Source of the DNA: DATLHO01 sp035539855
Lineage (GTDB): Bacteria; Bacteroidota; Ignavibacteria; OLB7
Assembly (NCBI GenBank): GCA_035539855.1
Contig: DATLHO010000085.1
Coordinates: forward strand, 1-11,060
DNA: 11,060 nucleotides
Direction of reading: 5' to 3'
A program made the position numbers and the translations under genes. The notes under the pieces were generated by a model that worked only from the letters and a program-made list of their open reading frames with translations, was not told the DNA's origin and did not search any database. Below, piece by piece: positions 6,284-11,060 of this stretch (the stretch's first letter is position 1; every line of letters starts with the position of its first letter).

Positions 6284-7183
6284 CTATTCCCTGGCGTCGC
6301 CGCTGGTGACGAGCACCTCGTCCGACGGCGGCGACGTCTGGCAGCCTTCGCTGATGAAGCGCTTGACGAGCGCCTCGGAGTCCTCGAAGCGGCGCTCGAA
6401 GCCGTCGACGGTCTTGGCCTTCGGGTGGCTGCGGTAGATCTTCTTGACGTCGCGCTGCATCGGCTTGCGCAGGAACTTCTCGGAGTGGTGCCGCTGCAGG
6501 TACTCGATCGCGGTCAGGCGCGTTGCCGGATTGATCGAGCGCAGCAGGCACGTCGCCAGCAGGTAGCTCATGGCCGGCATCACGTCCTCGAAGAGCTCGC
6601 GGTTGGACGGGATCGAGTTCCCCGAGCGCGTGCCGCAGCCGTACTCCGTGCCGGAGTACGGCGACATCAGCAGCTCGAGCTTCTCGCGCAGCGGGTTCTG
6701 GAAGACCTGCTTCTGAAAGCGCAGCGCGTACGAAGAGTCACCGAAGGGGAGTGCCACCGCCCTGTAGTTCCAGTAGAACGTCTGCGGCGTGCCGTGGGTG
6801 TCGAACTTGAAGAGAGGCTCGTAGAAGGCGCGGTAGCGGTCGTACAGGGTCTTGTAGCCGTAGGGCATGCGCGGCGTCGCCGCGAACGAGATCGGCCTGC
6901 CGTCCTTCAGGATCACCTGAAGCCGTGTGGCGACATAGCCTCCCTCGGTCACCGTCTCGTGCATCGAGTATCCGTAGCCGAGATCCTCGAAGTCCTTGCG
7001 CGCGAACACGTCGAGCGTCAGAACGTCCTTCGGACTCGTGCGGATCACGGCGATCATCCGCGCGATGTTGATCGAATCCGCCTCGACCCACTCCTCCTCG
7101 ATCATGGAGCTCTGCGCGTGCGCCGAGAGGACGCATGCGGCAGCGATCACAAGGAAGACGATCGAGAAGCGGTTCATTGGCAT
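6284..7183 (-). CDS. Secreted protein of unknown function (signal peptide)
   Basis: A 299-residue protein that I do not recognise. It starts MPMNRFSIVFLVIAAACVLSAHA with a clear Sec signal peptide (basic n-region, hydrophobic 6-20, likely cut after A23 in AHA|Q). The mature protein is mostly mixed alpha/beta and has no further membrane segment. It is rich in aromatic residues between 100 and 140 (YGYKTLYDRYRAFYEPLF; TFYWNY). It has three cysteines (C183 in EYGCGTRSG, C212, C281), and its C-terminal third is charged and helical. No enzyme motif is evident. The start could be M1 or M3 (ATG at 7183 or 7177); the frame stays open to 7261, but that would hide the signal peptide behind 26 residues. 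A promoter candidate lies at 7231-7262. It stands alone behind the htpG terminator, so context gives no function. Confidence 0.8.
   Translation of the reverse strand: MPMNRFSIVFLVIAAACVLSAHAQSSMIEEEWVEADSINIARMIAVIRTSPKDVLTLDVFARKDFEDLGYGYSMHETVTEGGYVATRLQVILKDGRPISFAATPRMPYGYKTLYDRYRAFYEPLFKFDTHGTPQTFYWNYRAVALPFGDSSYALRFQKQVFQNPLREKLELLMSPYSGTEYGCGTRSGNSIPSNRELFEDVMPAMSYLLATCLLRSINPATRLTAIEYLQRHHSEKFLRKPMQRDVKKIYRSHPKAKTVDGFERRFEDSEALVKRFISEGCQTSPPSDEVLVTSGDARE
6638..6662. repeat. Perfect inverted repeat inside the secreted-protein gene
   Basis: GCCGTACTCC (6638-6647) and GGAGTACGGC (6653-6662) are perfect 10-base arms around a 5-base centre. They encode the residues PYSGTEYG next to C183. 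This may be chance from the repeated Y/S/G/E codons, or a DNA-binding or hairpin site within the coding region. Confidence 0.7.
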
Positions 7184-7230
7184 CGGGGGATGGGCAACTG
7201 AGGCGCGGTCGACGAGCACACAGACCTTTG

Positions 7231-7262
7231 CAAAGAAACCGGTTGCGGTGGCCCGGGGCAAG
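7231..7262 (-). promoter_or_regulatory. Candidate promoter of the secreted-protein gene, CTTG-N20-TTTCTTTG
   Basis: On the minus strand CTTG (7262-7259) lies 20 bases before TTTCTTTG (7238-7231), which differs from TAnnTTTG in one base. The position, just after the htpG terminator and about 40 bases before the start codon, is right for a promoter. Confidence 0.4.
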
Positions 7263-7285
7263 TGGAAAGTCGGCCGTAGAACGAC

Positions 7286-7322
7286 GACGCCCCCTCCCTG
7301 CCGTTGGCCGGGAGGGGGCGTC
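7286..7322 (-). terminator. Strong GC hairpin after htpG
   Basis: GACGCCCCCTCCC and GGGAGGGGGCGTC (7286-7298 and 7310-7322) form a perfect 13-bp stem with an 11-base loop, 14 bases after the htpG stop codon. There is no T-tract, so it is either a hairpin-only terminator or a 3'-end stabiliser. It separates htpG from the next gene's promoter. Confidence 0.7.
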
Positions 7323-7336
7323 CGACGGTGGCATGC

Positions 7337-9295
7337 TCACCCGGCCTTGACCATCAGGTCGGCGACGAGGCGGCTGAAGCGCACGGGATCGTCCGGAACG
7401 ACGCCCTCGGCCAGGAGCGCCTGGCCGTAGAGGAGCTCCGCATAGTCGGCGAGCGTCGCTTCCGCGCCCTCGGCACCGACGATCGACTGCAGCGTGCGAA
7501 GGATGGGATGATCCGGGTTGAGCTCCATGATCCGCTTGGACTTCGGCGCCTCCTGGCCCATCGCCCGGAAGAGCTTCGCCATCTGCGGACTCATGTCGTG
7601 CTCGCCGCTGACGAGACACACCGCCGAGCTGCGAAGGCGGCTCGACAGGCGCACCTCGCTCACGTTCTCGTCGAGCTGCTTCTGCAGCGCGCCGAGGACG
7701 TCGGCATACTCGCGCGCGCCTTCCTCACGCTTCGCCTCGTCGGCCTTGCGCTCCTCCTCGCTTCCGAGATCGACAGCGCCGCGGGCGATCGAGCGGAAGC
7801 GACGACCCTGGTACTCGATCTCGCCGTTGGCCCAGATCTCGTCGACCGGGTCGCTCAGCAACAGCACCTCGTAGCCCTTCGCGTCGAACGCCTCGAGGTG
7901 CGGCGACTGCAGCAGGACGTCGCGGTTGTCGCCGCTGATGAAGTAGATCGCCTCCTGTCCCTCCTTCATGCGCGCGACGTATTCGCCGAGCGTCGTGAGC
8001 TTCGCGTCGGCCCGGAGCGCGGGATCGGTCGTCGAGAACAGCGCGAGGTCGAGCAGCGCGTCACGGTTCTCGTGATCCTGGAAGATGCCCTCCTTGAGCA
8101 CCGCCCCGAACTCCTTCCAGAACGCCAGGTACTTCTCGCGATCGGTGCGCAGCATCTCAGCGAGCGTGTCGATCGTCTTGCGGGCGATCCGGTTGCGGAT
8201 CATGCGGATCTGCCGGTTCTCCTGGAGGATCTCCCGCGAGATGTTCAGCGGCAGATCCTCGGCGTCGACGACGCCCTTGAGGAATCGCAGATACGTCGGC
8301 AGCAGATCCTTCGCCTCGTCGAGAATGAAAATCCGCTTGACGTAGAGCTGCAGGCCATGCTGCTTCTCGTGGTAGAACAGATCGAACGGCGCATGCGACG
8401 GGATGAACAGCAGCGCGTAGTACTCGAAGGCTCCCTCGGCCCGCACCGTGAACGTCGTCAGCGGATCGTTCCAGTCGTGGGCGATGTGCTTGTAGAACTC
8501 GCTGTACTCCTCGGGCGTGACCGAGCTCTGCGAGCGGGTCCAGAGCGCCTTCATCGAGTTGAGCGTCTCGTCGCGCACGACGGTCTCGGCCGCGGCGCCG
8601 TCGATCGGATTGCCCTGGGCGTCGCGGGGCTGTTCCTGGCGCTCGACGCGCATGCGGATCGGGTACGTGACGAAGTCGGAGTACTTCTTGACGATGCCGC
8701 GGATCGTCCACTCGTCGAGGTACTCCTTGGCATCCTCGCCGTCGGTCGGCTTCATGTGCAGCGTCACCGTGGTGCCGTGGGTGGGACGCTCGGCCTCCTC
8801 GATCATGTACGTGCCGTCGCCGGTCGACTCCCAGTGCCACGCCTGACTCTCGCCGACGCGTCGCGTGACGACGGTGACGCGGTCGGCGACCATGAACGTG
8901 GAGTAGAAGCCGACGCCGAACTGTCCGATGAGCTCGGCGGCGCCGGGCGCCCCCTCCTTGCTGGCGCGCATCGCATCGAGGAACTCGCGGGTGCCGGACT
9001 TCGCGATTGTGCCGATGTTCCTGATCAGCTCGTCGCGATTCATGCCGATGCCGTTGTCGATGACCGAGAGCGTGCGCGTGGCGCGGTCGGCGTCGATGCG
9101 GATCTCCGGCGCCTCGGGCATCGCGAGCTCGTCGTTGCGAAGCGCCTCGATGCGCAGCTTGTCGAGCGCGTCGGAGGCGTTCGAGACGATCTCGCGCAGG
9201 AAGATGTCACGGTTCGAATAGACCGAGTGGATCATGAGGTCGAGAAGCTGCCTCGCCTCCGTCTGAAACTCGAACTGTTGAGCGGTCGCGTTCAT
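7337..9295 (-). CDS. htpG: Hsp90-family molecular chaperone HtpG
   Basis: A 652-residue ATP-dependent chaperone that works as a cytoplasmic dimer on late folding steps of client proteins. The N-terminal ATPase domain has the Hsp90 signature YSNRDIFLREIVSNASDALD (26-45; E35 catalytic, N39 for Mg/ATP), VIDNGIGM (78-85, D80), GTIAKSGTREF (95-105) and GQFGVGFYS (124-132). The middle domain has the conserved DLPLNISREIL. The C-terminal dimerisation domain ends in LVADLMVKAG. The protein is somewhat longer than the E. coli one (624), mainly through a glycine/glutamine-rich insertion in the linker around 215-240. The ATG at 9295 gives the normal start (Q-F-x-F-Q-T-E-A-R-Q-L-L); the frame is open to 9349, and the start lacks a Shine-Dalgarno sequence. 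A promoter candidate and a dyad operator-like site lie upstream. Confidence 0.98.
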   Translation of the reverse strand: MNATAQQFEFQTEARQLLDLMIHSVYSNRDIFLREIVSNASDALDKLRIEALRNDELAMPEAPEIRIDADRATRTLSVIDNGIGMNRDELIRNIGTIAKSGTREFLDAMRASKEGAPGAAELIGQFGVGFYSTFMVADRVTVVTRRVGESQAWHWESTGDGTYMIEEAERPTHGTTVTLHMKPTDGEDAKEYLDEWTIRGIVKKYSDFVTYPIRMRVERQEQPRDAQGNPIDGAAAETVVRDETLNSMKALWTRSQSSVTPEEYSEFYKHIAHDWNDPLTTFTVRAEGAFEYYALLFIPSHAPFDLFYHEKQHGLQLYVKRIFILDEAKDLLPTYLRFLKGVVDAEDLPLNISREILQENRQIRMIRNRIARKTIDTLAEMLRTDREKYLAFWKEFGAVLKEGIFQDHENRDALLDLALFSTTDPALRADAKLTTLGEYVARMKEGQEAIYFISGDNRDVLLQSPHLEAFDAKGYEVLLLSDPVDEIWANGEIEYQGRRFRSIARGAVDLGSEEERKADEAKREEGAREYADVLGALQKQLDENVSEVRLSSRLRSSAVCLVSGEHDMSPQMAKLFRAMGQEAPKSKRIMELNPDHPILRTLQSIVGAEGAEATLADYAELLYGQALLAEGVVPDDPVRFSRLVADLMVKAG

Positions 9296-9318
9296 TGTAG
9301 TCGTGTGTGGAGAATGTT

Positions 9319-9336
9319 CCGGTCGGCTGTGACCGG
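9319..9336. promoter_or_regulatory. Inverted repeat CCGGTC-N6-GACCGG at the htpG start site, possible operator
   Basis: Perfect 6-base arms with a 6-base centre overlap the position where the htpG transcript should start, judged from the promoter at 9338-9370. A dimeric repressor could bind there, or it could form a hairpin at the mRNA 5' end. It is not the CIRCE element (TTAGCACTC-N9-GAGTGCTAA). Confidence 0.4.
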
Positions 9337-9337
9337 C

Positions 9338-9370
9338 CCAAGCTAGCAACGGCGGAGGCGACAGCGCAAG
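9338..9370 (-). promoter_or_regulatory. Candidate htpG promoter, CTTG-N21-TAGCTTGG
   Basis: On the minus strand CTTG (9370-9367) lies 21 bases before TAGCTTGG (9345-9338), one base from TAnnTTTG. The expected start near 9331 leaves a leader of about 35 bases. No heat-shock sigma32-like boxes were seen. Confidence 0.4.
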
Positions 9371-9609
9371 AGCCGCGGCGACCGATCGGGTGACGTGCGG
9401 CGCGCCGGGGCTCCCTCGTCGGCGGAAGCCGCACCAGCCGGCCCCGCTACCGCGGAGGACGGATCTCCGCTACGCGACGATGACGAGCGCGTGGAATCAT
9501 CAGGAAGGAGCAGTCGGTTCCTCCCTGTATCAGAGTGTAGCGCCGCCGTGCTCCGAAATCCGGGCGCACCGGTCCTTCCGTAGGTCGGTCTGCACAACGA
9601 CCGAGGGAT
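9371..9609. other. Gene-free stretch between htpG and crtB
   Basis: No supported gene lies here. It contains a 6-bp hairpin GCGGAG/CTCCGC (9452-9457 and 9465-9470, 7-base loop) and the RBS hairpin at 9585-9604. The crtB promoter must be in this gap, but I found no convincing one: TATCAG at 9529-9534 lacks a matching upstream box, and no TAnnTTTG box occurs on the plus strand. Confidence 0.5.
9585..9604 (+). promoter_or_regulatory. Hairpin overlapping the crtB ribosome binding site
   Basis: TCGGTC (9585-9590) and GACCGA (9599-9604) form a 6-bp stem with an 8-base loop. Its 3' arm runs into the only Shine-Dalgarno-like run, GAGGG (9603-9607), which is unusually close (2 bases) to the ATG. Folding would reduce access to the start of crtB. 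Confidence 0.4.
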
Positions 9610-10626
9610 ATGGCCGAGCACACGTCACCGCCTCCCGTCGCGGACGCATGGACGGAGGAACAATGGAACGCCCTGGAGTCCCTGCTCTCGGCGCGGGTCC
9701 GCCGCAGCCGTGACGACGATCAGGCGTGGGGACTAATCGTCAGGAGCGGGCGCACGATCCTGCGCTCGTTCAGCACGAGCTTCTTCATCGTCACGCGGTT
9801 CCTGCCGCCGCGCGCGCGCGACGGAGTCGAAGCGATCTACGCCGCGGTGCGCTACCCCGACGAGATCGTCGACACGTTCGCGATCGCCGCGCACGAAAAG
9901 ATCGCGCGGCTCGATCGATGGGGTCAGCTCTACGAGATGGCGCTACCGATCGCGAGCGTGCGCGAAGCGGTCGACCTGGGGATTCCTCCGATCCTCGCCG
10001 GCTTCGCGCGCGTCGTGCAGCGCGCGGGGATACCCGCCGGGCACTATCGCTCCTTCCTCGACGCCATGCGCCGGGACGCCGAGCCCCGTCCGTTCGCGAC
10101 GCTCGACGAGCTGATCGAGAACTACGTCTACGGCAGCGCGATCGTCGTGGGGTATTTCCTGGCGTATGTCTACGGACCATCGCGGCCGGGCGAATTCGAT
10201 CGCACGTTACGCTCCGCGCGCGACCTGGCGATCGCACTGCAGCTAACGAACTTCGCGCGCGACGTCGCCGACGATCAACGCCGTGGACGGCTCTATCTGC
10301 CGCTGTCGATGCTCGCCGAGGAGCGCATCGACGTGCCGGACATCAACGATCCGAGGCAGCACGAGCAGCTAGGCCGTGTCGTAGCGCGGATCTCTGCGAG
10401 CGCCGAGGAACATTATGCCCGCGCGCACGCCGGCCTCGAATCGTTCGCGCCCGACTGTCGTGTCGCCATCGACTCCTGCATCCGCGTCTACCGGCAGCTC
10501 AACGAGCGTATCGGCGCACAACCGGCCGGCATCGCACGACGCGAGTCGGTGCCGATGAGCGCGAAGCTGCGTGTCCTGCCGCCGAGCAAATACTGGCGCC
10601 TGCCGCTCGCGTACCTGACTCCGTGA
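9610..10626 (+). CDS. crtB: Phytoene/squalene synthase family protein (CrtB-like)
   Basis: A 338-residue trans-isoprenyl diphosphate synthase of the head-to-head type; with crtI next to it, it most likely joins two geranylgeranyl diphosphates to phytoene, the first committed step of carotenoid synthesis. Both Mg-diphosphate motifs are present: RYPDEIVDT (81-89, D84-x3-D88) and NFARDVADDQRRGRLYLP (214-231, D218-x3-D222). FSTSFFIVTRFLP (54-66) and YVYGSAIVVGYFLAYVYG (172-189) complete the usual family pattern. About 45 residues at the N-terminus are extra and non-conserved, so the true start could be later, but no better start is visible. The first motif has E where DD is usual (DExxD), which is tolerated in the family. 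It is the first gene of an operon with crtI, divergent from htpG. A squalene synthase-like role cannot be excluded by sequence alone. Confidence 0.93.
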   Translation: MAEHTSPPPVADAWTEEQWNALESLLSARVRRSRDDDQAWGLIVRSGRTILRSFSTSFFIVTRFLPPRARDGVEAIYAAVRYPDEIVDTFAIAAHEKIARLDRWGQLYEMALPIASVREAVDLGIPPILAGFARVVQRAGIPAGHYRSFLDAMRRDAEPRPFATLDELIENYVYGSAIVVGYFLAYVYGPSRPGEFDRTLRSARDLAIALQLTNFARDVADDQRRGRLYLPLSMLAEERIDVPDINDPRQHEQLGRVVARISASAEEHYARAHAGLESFAPDCRVAIDSCIRVYRQLNERIGAQPAGIARRESVPMSAKLRVLPPSKYWRLPLAYLTP

Positions 10627-10695
10627 AAGGTCCGGCGGGTCGGTCGACACGCGATCGATGCAACGCAGCGCATGAGGATTATCGCTTCACATTCC

Positions 10696-10701
10696 AGAGG
10701 T
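10696..10701 (+). promoter_or_regulatory. Ribosome binding site AGAGGT that sets the crtI start
   Basis: AGAGGT lies 8 bases before the GTG at 10710 and is among the clearest Shine-Dalgarno sequences in the window. It favours this GTG over the in-frame GTG at 10623, which overlaps the crtB stop codon. Confidence 0.6.
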
Positions 10702-10709
10702 CGATCGAC

Positions 10710-11060
10710 GTGACTCAACAGTCCGCGCAGACTACGCAACGAGTCGGAGGCAGCATCTCGCGCGACGTCCTCGCACCGGGCAGGCGGGCCGCGGGCGTGC
10801 GCAGGCCGCGCCGGCGCGCGGTCGTGGTCGGTGCCGGACTCGGCGGGTTGAGCGCGGCGATTCACCTGAGACTCGCTGGATTCGACGTGGCGATCTACGA
10901 GGCGAACGCCCTGGTAGGTGGGCGCGCGAACGTCATTCGCCGCGACGGCTTCACCTTCGACACGGGTCCGACGCTCCTGAATTATCCCTGGGTCTTTCGC
11001 GAGCTCTTTGCCGCGGCCGGCCGCTCCATGGATGATTATCTGGAACTGCTGCCGGTCGAT
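10710..11060 (+). CDS. crtI: Phytoene desaturase CrtI, N-terminal part (runs off the window)
   Basis: The first 117 codons are present; the gene continues beyond the right edge. After a basic, low-complexity leader of about 36 residues (rich in R and A) comes the FAD-binding Rossmann motif VVVGAGLGGLSAAIHL (38-53), with E64 at the end of the second strand for the ribose. The family motifs VGGRAN (69-74) and FTFDTGPTLL (81-90) follow; they are typical of CrtI-type carotenoid desaturases and related isomerases. The enzyme desaturates phytoene toward lycopene at the membrane. It lies 83 bases after crtB on the same strand and should follow it in the pathway. The GTG start at 10710 is supported by AGAGGT; the frame is also open back to a GTG at 10623. 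Other members of the family (CrtN, CrtD, CrtO types) cannot be excluded from this fragment. Confidence 0.9.
   Translation, partial: MTQQSAQTTQRVGGSISRDVLAPGRRAAGVRRPRRRAVVVGAGLGGLSAAIHLRLAGFDVAIYEANALVGGRANVIRRDGFTFDTGPTLLNYPWVFRELFAAAGRSMDDYLELLPVD

Noticed and set aside
7304..9346. Very long open frame on the plus strand opposite htpG (680 codons)
   Set aside because: It is the antisense of a certain htpG gene. High GC removes stop codons in this frame; its product is R/L/V/D-rich and matches no family.
9495..9540. Promoter for crtB (TATCAG, or GGAAT-type ECF sigma site)
   Set aside because: TATCAG has no -35 partner at the right distance, and the GGAATC...GTCGG match is too short and loose to claim an ECF promoter.

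Overview
The window is about 11 kb of GC-rich (roughly two-thirds GC) bacterial chromosome, mostly housekeeping genes. It holds one tRNA, nine protein genes supported well enough to annotate, and a 12-codon fragment of a tenth at the left edge. All of these are on the minus strand except the last two genes (crtB, crtI). The best guess at the host is a Gemmatimonadota-like member of the FCB superphylum. This is inferred from three things: high GC; few Shine-Dalgarno sequences; and start-proximal promoter elements of the form xTTG-N19-21-TAnnTTTG, the pattern known for Bacteroidota-type primary sigma factor. No single gene proves the phylum.

Reading on the minus strand from 9295 down to 1: htpG (Hsp90 chaperone, strong GC hairpin behind it); a 299-aa secreted protein of unknown function; a 92-aa PHA-granule-region family protein; a roughly 320-bp leader region with a promoter, repeated CGAATC boxes and a well-formed three-way-junction RNA ending in a U-tract; pdp/deoA (pyrimidine-nucleoside phosphorylase); smpB (trans-translation); a 207-bp spacer with three separate arrays of 7-bp tandem repeats; tyrS; yraN (UPF0102); a YtcJ-type amidohydrolase; tRNA-Thr(CGT) with its own promoter and terminator; and the first 12 codons of a gene with a signal-peptide-like start. 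On the plus strand, crtB (phytoene/squalene synthase family) and the first 117 codons of crtI (phytoene desaturase) begin a carotenoid operon, divergent from htpG across a 314-bp gap.

Functionally the genes do not form one pathway. smpB, tyrS and the tRNA serve translation; pdp serves nucleoside salvage; htpG serves protein folding; crtB-crtI start carotenoid synthesis. No phage, transposon, CRISPR or defence genes were seen. The most interesting material is non-coding: the structured RNA in the pdp leader (5681-5760), whose G-U wobbles and U-tract all point to the minus strand; the shared promoter pattern; and the three heptamer arrays before tyrS. I do not see a clearly new multi-gene system here.
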